NCBI GenBank assembly: GCA_046352935.1
Contig: JAXMGR010000002.1
Location: forward strand, 1-64,000
DNA: 64,000 bases
Source: CAYWMY01 sp046352935
GTDB lineage: Bacteria > Pseudomonadota > Gammaproteobacteria > Steroidobacterales > Steroidobacteraceae
Reading direction: 5' to 3'
In this document: positions 37,301 to 45,500 of the stretch, piece after piece
Layout of the letters: each line of letters begins with the position of its first letter
Numbering within the stretch: position 1 is the stretch's first letter
Notes under the pieces: model-generated
Databases searched by the model: none
Seen by the model: only the letters and a program-made list of their open reading frames with translations
Told to the model about the DNA's origin: nothing
Made by a program: the position numbers and the translations under genes

Positions 37301-38909
37301 TACCGGAGAGCAGGCCGCTCACGTCGATGAGGTCCTGGCCCTGCGCGAAATCCAGGATCACGTCCTGCAGCGAGCCCGACGAGTCGCCGGCGGCCAGGTA
37401 CTTGAAGACATCGCGGCCGGAGCCGCCCGTCAGCCGGTCCTGGCTCGCGCCGCCGATCAGCGTGTCGTTGCCCGCATCGCCGTAGAGCGAGTCCTTGTCG
37501 CCGTCCCCGAACAGGGTGTCGTCACCGTCGCCGCCGCGCAGCGTGTCGCGCGCGTCGCCGCCGTGCACGGTGTCGGCGCCACCCTGCGCGTTCACCGTGT
37601 CGGCACCGCCCAGCGCATTGATGGTGTCCGCGCCCGCGGTGCCGTTGATCGTCTCGCCGCCGTTGCTGCCGTTGATGACGTTGCCGCCCGTCTCGTCGCT
37701 GCCGTTCACCGTGATCGTGATGATCCGCTGCGCGGTGCCGTCCTGGCTCGTGACCGTGAACGTGTCGGAGACGCTCTGGCCCTGGTTCAGCGCCTGCACG
37801 TTCGCCGCACCGTTGGCGAGCTGGAACGTCCAGCTGCCGGCCGCCGTGACGCTGAAGCTGCCGTAGCTGCCCGCCACGTTGCTGCGCGCCTGCACGCTCG
37901 ACTGGCCCGCGTCCGCGTCAGAGACCGTCAGCGTGCCGGTTGCCGTGGTCGCGCCGTCCTCGGTGACGCTGCCGCTCGCCGTGCCGCCGAGGGTGGCGGT
38001 GTCGTTGGCGCCGCTCACGGCGATGGACAGCGTCGTCGAGCTGCTGCCGTCGTCGTTCGTCGCGGTGTAGGTGAAGACTTCCTGCACGGTCTGGCCGGCG
38101 GCGAGCGCCTGCACAGCGGCGGCGGCATTGTCGAGCGTGTACGTGTAGCCGCCGTCGGCAGCGAGGCTCAGCGAACCGAAGGTCCCGGCGAGCGCGTCAC
38201 CCACGGTGCCGATGCTCGCCCCGGAACGCACCGCGATGACCGTGAGACCGGCGGCCGGATCGTTCGCGAGCACGTTGCCCGCCGCGGACTGGACGCCGTC
38301 TTCGGAGGTGGCGGCCGTGTCGCTCGTGAGCGCGGGCCCCGGGCCGCCCGGCGTCGCGACGCCGACGAACTGCGCGGGCGTCAGCGCGTGCAGCCCGTTG
38401 ACCTGGATGCGGAAATCGGCAGTCGTGTCGCCGCTCAGGTCGGCATACACGAGCGTGTTGCCGTTGATCGCGCCGGTCCAGACACCGTTCGGCGTCGCCG
38501 TCGTGCCGCCCCAGGCGAGATCGAGCGCGCCGAGGAGCCCCGCGAGATCGATGCGGTCCTCCGCAGGCGCGAAGTCCAGGATGACGTCCTGCTCGGACCC
38601 GGCCGAATCGCCGGCCGTGAGGTACACGAAGGTGTCGCTGCCGGTGCCGCCCGTGAGCCGGTCCTGGCTCGCGCCGCCGATCAGCGTGTCGTTGCCGGCA
38701 TCGCCGCGCAGCGTGTCCTTGTCGCCCTCGCCGTAGAGGGTGTCATCGCCATCGCCGCCGTTCAGCGTGTCCCGCGCGTCGCCGCCGTAGACCGTATCAG
38801 CGCCGCCCTGCGCATTCACGGTGTCCGCACCACCCAGTGCGTGGACGAGATCCGCGTCGCCCGTGCCCGTCAGCGTCTCGCCACTGTTCGAGCCGTCGAT
38901 GGTCGCCAT
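34353..38909 (-). CDS. RTX protein built of four tandem super-repeats (1518 aa)
   Basis: A large secreted calcium-binding protein with no signal peptide. Four successive units each contain RTX nonapeptides, an M10-like module (typical pieces: DVILDF, DRIDL, LxWGGT, VYADxxGD, FRIQVNG) and a VCBS domain with VLANDxG and YTYxLDNAA. Units begin at about residues 1, 411, 729 and 1028. Unit 1 has an extra VCBS domain. After unit 4 come a cadherin-like Big_9 domain and a short C-terminal module with DTLIDLGGGNTITLVGV, ending in DFLL. It lacks delta-60 repeats. The first ~90 residues are nearly identical to those of the other two RTX proteins, so the three are paralogues. Probably exported by the type I system downstream. 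Biological role unknown. Confidence 0.9.
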   Translation of the reverse strand: MATIDGSNSGETLTGTGDADLVHALGGADTVNAQGGADTVYGGDARDTLNGGDGDDTLYGEGDKDTLRGDAGNDTLIGGASQDRLTGGTGSDTFVYLTAGDSAGSEQDVILDFAPAEDRIDLAGLLGALDLAWGGTTATPNGVWTGAINGNTLVYADLSGDTTADFRIQVNGLHALTPAQFVGVATPGGPGPALTSDTAATSEDGVQSAAGNVLANDPAAGLTVIAVRSGASIGTVGDALAGTFGSLSLAADGGYTYTLDNAAAAVQALAAGQTVQEVFTYTATNDDGSSSTTLSIAVSGANDTATLGGTASGSVTEDGATTATGTLTVSDADAGQSSVQARSNVAGSYGSFSVTAAGSWTFQLANGAANVQALNQGQSVSDTFTVTSQDGTAQRIITITVNGSDETGGNVINGSNGGETINGTAGADTINALGGADTVNAQGGADTVHGGDARDTLRGGDGDDTLFGDGDKDSLYGDAGNDTLIGGASQDRLTGGSGRDVFKYLAAGDSSGSLQDVILDFAQGQDLIDVSGLLSGTDLAWGGTKAIPVAFGVWYGPVGSNTVVYADVSGDAIADFRVQVNGSFQFTPDDFVLGNRPTGGDEPPQPVSDAALVSEEGYPMRSRTVLGTTAVGDVLGNDGGPDLVVTAVRSGTTSGTVGTALVGTYGSLTLQADGSFLYVLDNDSAIVQALPAAVEVEDTFVYTASNANGDAEATLSIFIFGADENPTAITGTEYGDLLTTSAVPDIVQALGGPDVVDAGRGDDVVYGGEGADTLSGGSDDDELHGDAGDDRLNGGTGADVLAGGAGADVFQYLAAGDSVPVAPDVILDFTPAEDRIDLSALLGATNLVWGGTTPTSNGVWLGAAGGRTIVYADVTGDAAPDVRIELDGAPALTPAVFFGVTQPGGGSMPAPVGDVAAVAEDGVPAATGNVLANDNGPSLSVTAVRFGASAGTVGTALDGAYGVLTLGADGSYTYALDNAASGVQGLAAGQTVQDVFTYTAGNGSGSVAATLTVTVHGADEVATGLANFVGTDNGETLTGTPGRDLINSRAGGDTVYGLAGNDTIYGGNGGDALNGGDGDDQLFGEGDGKYGDSLNGEAGDDVLAGGIGHDSLRGGTGSDRFVFLSVEESTYDDQDIILDFEQGQDVIDLAALLGAAELDWNGTVAAPNRIWYSGGSTTQVYADFTGDTAPEFRIQVNGSLTLTPADFIGVSPPAGGESAPAPLPDIAVLGEDNVLAAAGNVLANDGGGGLGVTAVRSAAASGTVGAALAGTYGSLTLGADGAYTYSLDNAAAVVQALAAGQTVLEVFTYTAANTKGDVEATLTFSIAGMNDAPKASDTSAATVEDTTLAGTLPPASDDTGDVVTYALTTAALHGTVVVNGDGAFSYAPDANWSGSDSFGYRVFDALGQTNGYTVSVAVSAVDEVYLAGPGDETFPGAPGADVFVFADGFGQDTITGFTVGEDRIDLSGVLNPDWTTFADVQAAAAQVGDDTLIDLGGGNTITLVGVPVTNLSAADFLL
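34925..38909 (-). repeat. Fourfold RTX/M10-like/VCBS super-repeat
   Basis: Super-repeat units on the minus strand span about 38909-37680, 37679-36726, 36725-35829 and 35828-34925, i.e. roughly 1.23, 0.95, 0.90 and 0.90 kb. Boundaries are set at recurrences of the N-terminal-like motif (xxGTxxGETLTGT in units 1, 2 and 4; more diverged in unit 3). Confidence 0.8.
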
Positions 38910-39030
38910 GGTTGATCCCCCTCAGGCCATCGAAACCGTTGCGCCACGAATGCGATCATTCAGAGTGTTCTGTACCGACCCCCGCTCCTGCGCCGGTGCG
39001 CAACCGGCGACCCGCGCCAGCGCGTTTCCA

Positions 39031-42000
39031 TCACAGCGTGAAATCGGATGCCGACAGATTCTGGGGAGCCACGCCCACGAGCGTGATGCTGTTGCCGCCC
39101 CCCAGATCGATGAGCGTGTCCGAAGCGACCTGCGTCATGTGCGCCTGCACGTCGGCGAAGGTCGTCCAGTCGGGATTCGTGACCGCAGAGAGGTCGATCA
39201 CGTCGCCGGATCCCGCGGCCGTCGAGAAGTTGAGGACACGGTCGGCACCGGAGCCATTGGCGAACACGAACAGGTCGTCGCCCGCACCACCAGTCAGGGT
39301 CTCGCCGGCGGCGGTCGACGTGCGCACGTCGATGACCGACAGCGTGAAGTCGAGCGCGGCCCACGCGCCCTCCGGGTCGATCGCAGTCAGGCGCAGATTC
39401 ACCGGATCCGCGCCGAGCGACGGGGTCCCGGTGAGCACGCGCGTCGCCGCGTCGAAAGACATCCAGGCCGGCAGCGCCGTGCCGTCCGCCTGCGTGATCG
39501 TGTAGGTCACACCGCGGTTCTCGGGATCGACGGCGAATCGCTCGGGGACCGTCAGGACGAACGGCGTTCCCGATTTCGCGGACAGATCGCCGATCGCGAG
39601 GAAGGAATCGTCCACGGTGCCGTCGGCCCGATAGCGCGCGAGTCCGAACGCATCCGGAGGCTCGAATGAACCCTGGTAGCTCAGGTAGCTCAGCGCGGGC
39701 ACCGTGACGACGAACATGCCGTCCGCCTGCTGGACGAGGCTGACGTCCACTTCGACGCCCGCATCGAAATTCGACTCGGGACCGCCGCCGAAGGTCTGGA
39801 CGAGCGTTCCGTCCGCGGCGTACCGCAGCAGGACGACGCTGCCACTGTCTCCTTCGTTGCTCGACTGGAGGCCCGCCGCCACCAGCCCGCCATCGGCCGT
39901 CTGCACGACGTCCCGGATCTGGTGCGAGCCCCAGGCCCAGCCGAGATCCGTCGTGGCGATGCCGTCACCATCGAAGCCCGTATCCAGAGTCCCGTCCGGG
40001 TTGTAGCGCAGCAGCGCGAAGTCGGTGATCCCGTATTCCGCGTCGTAGTACTGCTCCACCGCATCCGCGCTGTAGCCACCGATCACCAGCTTGCCGTCCG
40101 CCTGCTGCAATACCGTGAAGGCCGCGTCGTCGGCGCCCTGGTGGAACACGGACTCCCAGGCCGCGTTCAGGTCCACCGTGACGATGCCGTCGCCTCCCCC
40201 GAAGGTCGGATCGAGCGTGCCATCCGCGTCGTAGCGCAGTACCGCGATCTCGTTGTCGTGGATCGGAAAGCCGTCGACCGTGGCGACTCTGTGCGTGTAA
40301 CCGGTCATCACCAGCTTGCCGTCCGTCTGCTGGACGACGCTGTAACCGACGTCGGCGTACGCGCCCAGATCGTTGAACACGATGCCGTCGCCGCCACCGA
40401 AGCTCGTGTCCAGCGTGCCGTCCGGCAGGTAGCGCACGAGCGCGAACGCGGAATTGGATCCGCTGGCGGAATACCCTGCCGCGACCAGCCTGCCGTCGGC
40501 CTGGCGTATCACGCCCTGCAGCGAATCATTCGCCCCGAGGTCCGTCATCACGATGCCGTCGCCGCCGCCGAAACTCACATCGAGCGAACCATCGCGGTTG
40601 TAACGCGCCAGCGCGAAGTCGAGGTCGGCGCCGTTCGAGGCCTCGCCCGCGACGATCAGTTTCCCGTCCGGCTGCTGGACGAGGCTGCGGCCGATGTCGT
40701 CGGCCGCACCCACCGCGGTCGTCACGAGGCCGTCGCCGCCGCCGAAGGTCAGGTCCAGCGTCCCGTTCGGGTTGTAGCGCGCGAGCGCGAAATCCGCATT
40801 GCTGAAGCTGTAGTCGTAGCCGGCATACCCGGCGAGCACGAGCTTGCCGTCGGGCTGCTGGATCAGGTCGGACGCCTGGTCGTACAGCGGAGCGATGTCC
40901 GTGGTCACGACGCCGCGCGTCACGACGGGTGCTTCGTTGGCAGGCGGTGGGCCGCCGACACCGACGAAGTCGCTTTTCGCGAACGTGATCGCACCGTTCA
41001 CCTGGATGCGGAAGTCCGCGGTCGTGTCGCCGTTGAGATCCACATAGACATTGGTGTTGGCGTCGACGGGCCCGTACCACAGGGCGTACGGCGCCGGCGT
41101 CGAATCGCCCCAGTAGAGATCCGTGGCACCGCGCAACGCGGCCACGTCGATCCGGTCCTGGCCCTGCGCGAAATCGGCGATCACGTCCTGTTCGTCGGCG
41201 GTCGAGTCGCCCGACGCCACGTACATGAACGTGTCGTTGCCGGTGCCGCCGTTCAGCCGGTCCTGCCCGGGGCCGCCGATCAGCGTGTCGTTGCCCGCAT
41301 CGCCGCGCAGCAGGTCCTTGTCGGCCTCGCCATAGAGCGTGTCGTTGCCGGCGTTGCCGTTCAGCGTGTCGCGACCGTCGCCGCCGTGCACCTCGTCGTC
41401 GCCGCCGCGCGCAAGCACCGTGTCGTCACCGCCGCGCGCATCGATGAGATCCGCCGCGGCGGTGCCCTCCAGCGTCTCGCCGCTCGCCGTGCCCGTCACG
41501 AGATGGAAGGCCGGCTCGTCGGCACCGGCGATCGTCACCGTCAGTGTCGCCTCGGCACCGCCGCCCGCATTGGCGACGGTGTAGGTGAACACGTCCTGCG
41601 CGACCTCGCCGCCCGCGAGCCCCTGCACGCCGGCGGACGCGTTGTCGAGCACGTACCCATAGCTGCCGTCGGCCCCGAGCGTCAGCGAGCCGTAGTCACC
41701 CGCGAGTGCCGTGCCGACGGTGCCGGTGATCGCACCGGAGCGCACGCCCGTGACGCTCAGGCCCTCTCCGGAGTCGTTCGCGAGCACATTGCCGGCCGCG
41801 GCGAGCACGCCGTCCTCGGACACCCCCGCCGTGTCGGCGACCGGTGCGGGCGGCGGCGGCCCCAGGCCGGCGAAGTCCGCCTCCGTGAACGCGATGGCGC
41901 CGTTCACCTGGATGCGGAAGTCGGCCGTCGTGTCGCCGTCGAGGTCGACGTACACGTTGGTGTTGGCGTTGACGGAGCCGTACCAGAGACCGTAGGGCGT

Positions 42001-42414
42001 CGGCGTCGTGTCGCCCCAGACCAGGCCCGCGCCGCCCTGCAGGGCCGCGACGTCGATGAGGTCCTGGCCCTGCGAAAAGTCCACGATGACGTCCTGCTCG
42101 TTCATCGTGGAGTCGCCGGCGGCGAGGTAGACGAAAGTATCGTGGCCCGCACCACCGTTCAGGCGGTCCTGCCCCGCGCCACCGGTCAGCGTGTCGTTGC
42201 CCGCATCACCGCGGAGCGTGTCCTTGTCCGCCTCGCCGAAGAGCCTGTCGTCACCGTCACCGCCGTTCAGCGTGTCGCGCCCGGCGCCGCCGTGCACTTC
42301 GTCGGCGCCGCCCTGTGCGCCCACGGTGTCGTCGCCGCCCAGTGCATTGATGAGGTCCGCGGCAGCGGTCCCCGTCAGTGTCTCGCCGCCGTTCGTCCCC
42401 GTGATGTCCGCCAT
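39031..42414 (-). CDS. RTX protein with two RTX/M10-like units and seven delta-60 repeats (1127 aa)
   Basis: First of the three paralogous RTX genes in transcription order. Residues about 1-185 are RTX nonapeptides plus an M10-like module, 190-298 a VCBS domain, 305-485 a second RTX/M10-like unit. Seven delta-60 repeats occupy about 500-937; they are more diverged than in the 1256-aa protein and some carry loop insertions (for example repeats 4, 5 and 7). A putative Ig-like domain (about 945-1030) precedes a short RTX remnant (TLTGGAGDDLF) and a C-terminal module with DTLIDLGGGN, ending in DFTL. No signal peptide. A 121-base gap separates it from the next RTX gene. Function unknown; secretion by the adjacent type I system is inferred. 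Confidence 0.9.
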   Translation of the reverse strand: MADITGTNGGETLTGTAAADLINALGGDDTVGAQGGADEVHGGAGRDTLNGGDGDDRLFGEADKDTLRGDAGNDTLTGGAGQDRLNGGAGHDTFVYLAAGDSTMNEQDVIVDFSQGQDLIDVAALQGGAGLVWGDTTPTPYGLWYGSVNANTNVYVDLDGDTTADFRIQVNGAIAFTEADFAGLGPPPPAPVADTAGVSEDGVLAAAGNVLANDSGEGLSVTGVRSGAITGTVGTALAGDYGSLTLGADGSYGYVLDNASAGVQGLAGGEVAQDVFTYTVANAGGGAEATLTVTIAGADEPAFHLVTGTASGETLEGTAAADLIDARGGDDTVLARGGDDEVHGGDGRDTLNGNAGNDTLYGEADKDLLRGDAGNDTLIGGPGQDRLNGGTGNDTFMYVASGDSTADEQDVIADFAQGQDRIDVAALRGATDLYWGDSTPAPYALWYGPVDANTNVYVDLNGDTTADFRIQVNGAITFAKSDFVGVGGPPPANEAPVVTRGVVTTDIAPLYDQASDLIQQPDGKLVLAGYAGYDYSFSNADFALARYNPNGTLDLTFGGGDGLVTTAVGAADDIGRSLVQQPDGKLIVAGEASNGADLDFALARYNRDGSLDVSFGGGDGIVMTDLGANDSLQGVIRQADGRLVAAGYSASGSNSAFALVRYLPDGTLDTSFGGGDGIVFNDLGAYADVGYSVVQQTDGKLVMTGYTHRVATVDGFPIHDNEIAVLRYDADGTLDPTFGGGDGIVTVDLNAAWESVFHQGADDAAFTVLQQADGKLVIGGYSADAVEQYYDAEYGITDFALLRYNPDGTLDTGFDGDGIATTDLGWAWGSHQIRDVVQTADGGLVAAGLQSSNEGDSGSVVLLRYAADGTLVQTFGGGPESNFDAGVEVDVSLVQQADGMFVVTVPALSYLSYQGSFEPPDAFGLARYRADGTVDDSFLAIGDLSAKSGTPFVLTVPERFAVDPENRGVTYTITQADGTALPAWMSFDAATRVLTGTPSLGADPVNLRLTAIDPEGAWAALDFTLSVIDVRTSTAAGETLTGGAGDDLFVFANGSGADRVLNFSTAAGSGDVIDLSAVTNPDWTTFADVQAHMTQVASDTLIDLGGGNSITLVGVAPQNLSASDFTL
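39604..40917 (-). repeat. Seven delta-60 repeats in the 1127-aa RTX protein
   Basis: Units of the form DGKLVxAGY...FALxRYxxDGTLDxxF occur seven times between residues about 500 and 937. Spacing varies (about 55-72 residues) because of loop insertions. The count equals that in the 1256-aa paralogue although the copies have diverged. Confidence 0.85.
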
Positions 42415-42587
42415 GGTGGCTGCCTCGCCTGCGCACAGGACCGCGCGCCCAGGTGATTATGCCCGGTCGGCGCCGGGCCGCTGCCCGCAGTGCCGGCGGC
42501 CCGTTCGCTTCGACGTGTCCCCTGCGATGCTAGGTAACACGGCCCGACCACGCACGCCAGTCGGTATCGCGCGCAGCTCCCCGCATC

Positions 42588-45500
42588 TCAGATCTCCTGC
42601 TCCACCGATCGCAGCAGGGCGGCGGTGTGATCGTAGGCTTCCGCGCGCAGCGTCCAGCCCGCACCCGCGCTCTCACGCACCGCGCTCACGCGCACGAAGT
42701 GCGAGGTCGACTGCGTCAGCAGCGTCGGACGGCTCACCACGCGGCAGCCCCCGATCTCCAGCGTCTGCTCGCGATCCCAGTCGATGCTGCGCTTGCCGAC
42801 GTTCGCGACGGCGAGCGGCGCATAGAGCCCCGAGGCGACGACCTGCGTCGCGCGCACCGGCGCGAATCCCGGCAGCTGCAGCTCCATCGATACGATGCAG
42901 GACAGGTGCAGGTCCCCGCCGAGGAACACGATGCCCCGGATGTCGCGCTCGACGATGTGCGCCAGGATGCGGCGCAGCTCCTGCGGATAGCCCGCGAGTC
43001 CGTCTTCGCGCAGCCATGCGCCCGGCGCCTGCGCCTCCGTCGACAGCGGCAGGATCACCGACCCGGCGAAGATGAACTTCGGGCGCGGGTCGCCGGACCA
43101 CCGGTCGAGCCACGCGAGCAGCGCGTCGAGCTGCTCCGGCCGCATCAGGCGCGCGGCCACGCCCGGTTCGGCACGACGGCGCTCGCTGCGCGTGTCCAGC
43201 ACGAAGGCGGGACAGCCGAGCTCGCCTTCGTCCAGCGCATACCAGAGACCCGTCGGGCCTACCGGCCCGTCGCCGACGGGCACCGCCTCGCGTGCCGAAC
43301 TCATGTAGCTGCGCGCGGCGCCGAGCGCGAAGGCGAACTCCTCCGGGCCGAGGCGCCCGCCGCGGATCGCCTGCGTGCGCCAGTCCTCGTCACGCGGACG
43401 ATGCGGGCCCGAGGGTCGCGTCGCCTCGATGCCGGCGTAGTTGTCGGCGAACTCGTGGTCGTCGACGGCGAAGTGCACGGGCAGAGACTGCAGCACCTGC
43501 TGCACCGCCTTCGCATCGAAGGCCTCGCGATAGCGCAGCAGGTAGCGGTCGCGCCAGGCCACGGGATCGAGCAGACCGGCCGTCGCGTCGGCGTAGATCT
43601 GGTCGCCGATCATGAACAGTGCGTCGCAGAGGAACGAGGGCCGGGCGAGGAGCCGGCCCATGCCCTCGAAGGCGCGGTGCGCGAATTCGCGATCGAACGG
43701 CGTGCCGGGATAGTGGCAGGAGCCGACCAGGAAGTGGCAGTCGCGCACGGGCTCGCCGGCGGCGCGGCGCACGAGCCGCGCGAGCCAGGGCGGCGGCGCC
43801 GCGGGCGCCTCGTCCTGGAACGCGAACCGTGCGGGAGGGCGCGCACGCGTCGTGAGGAAGCCACCCGGCGCAGTCGCGCTGCCCGCGGCGAACGGCGGCC
43901 CGCCCTCGTCGACGGGAAAGGTCAGCTTCGGCAGGCGGTAATCCTCGGGGCGGCAGTCCACGTCGATCCAGAAGTACGCGGGCTCGACACCGTCGGGGTG
44001 GATCTCTGCGACGATGCGACCGGGCTGCTCGAACTCGACATCGTCCGGCGGCGACGTGTTCATGCCGGGCGCCTCGGCCCAGTAGCGCAGCCTCAGGCGG
44101 CCCCGTTCGATGCGCGCGGCCCTGAGGACGGGTCCGGTCTCGGGCGATTCGGCGGGACGGTAATGCGGGTCGTCACGAGGGCCGTAGTCGTCGAGCCTGA
44201 GCGCCGCATCGGCGCTGGAGGTGTTGCCGCCGTCGAATTCGCCACGGAAGAAGGCCTCGACGTAGCGGAAGCTGTGCTCCGCCGCCGTGTCCGCGAGGAT
44301 CACGTCCATGTGGCCGAAGCCGGGCACGCGGCGCAGCCGCACGGGTGTGCCCGGCGCGGCGGCCTCCGCTCCGGCTCCGTTGCCGTTCAGCGCCGAGTGC
44401 AGGCGCCAGGCCGAGCGCGAGGCCGAATGGGCGTTGAACACATCGCTCTCGTCACCGTGCATGAACAGCGTGCGGATACCGCGCCAGCGCCGCACGCCGT
44501 CGTCGGTGAGGTAGCGGTTGACGCCGCGGTGATCGAGCACGCGGCCGTGGATCAGCATGTAGTAGAGATGACGCTGCACGGCCGACGGCGCGCGGCCGAC
44601 GAGATCGCGCCAGTGGCCGTGGACGGCGCGCACGTTCCCGTGCTGCCACATGCGGCCGTACAGGAAGGTCATGCGGTCACAGATGGCGCAGGAGCGCGCC
44701 GCGTCGTCACGCAGCGGATGTTCGCGGCCGTCCTCGCCGATGCGCGCGGCACTGAAGGCGACCCGGTCGAGCAGCGACTGCGCGAGACCCGCGCGGTCGC
44801 GCGACGGCACCATCGGATCGAAGAACTCGTCATCGAGCCAGTCGCGGAAGAACACGCCGAGCTTCGCGCGCACGCGGTTCGCGGGTGACGGAATGGTCCA
44901 GGGATGGATCGCGTTCAGCACCACGCTCGCGAGATGGCGGCGGTCCAGGTGCCCGTCGAGGATCGCCATCGCGACGGCCGTGGCACCGACGCAGTGCGCG
45001 AACACGTGCACGGGCCGGCCGTCCCCGCGCAGCCTGCGGATCTCGTGGACCGCGAGCGGGAGGTCATGGGCGCCGATCTCGTCGATGGTCCAGCCGTCGT
45101 AGGGAACCACCCGCTCGTCGAAGCGGTTGCTGAGCCGGCAGTCCAGCAGCCAGACGTCGAAGCCGGCGTCGATGAAGTGGCGGGCCATCGACGTGCCGAG
45201 CGCGGTGTGCGCGTAGATCAGGCTGCCCTGCGCGAGGCCGTGGACGAGCAGCACCGGCTCGCCCGCCGCGTTGCCCCCGTAACGCGTGAGGGTGAGGCGC
45301 AGCGTGTCGCTCCCCGCGCGGAGAGGGACCGCGAACCCGTGCGTCGTCGCCGCGACACCGGCGATCGCGGCCGGTGGCAGCGGCTGCGGCGCGGGCAGGG
45401 CCTCGGGGTAGTCGGGCGCTCCGAACTCCCAGAATCCGACCTGCAGGATGCTGCGGCCGAAGTGGCCACCGAGCGCGAAGCTCTCGATCACGCCCGGTGC

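Noticed and set aside
35862..38915. Long plus-strand open frame (about 1017 codons) opposite the 1518-aa RTX gene
   Set aside because: It is the complement of glycine/aspartate-rich RTX repeats in very GC-rich DNA; the translation is Arg/His/Val-rich with no recognisable domain.
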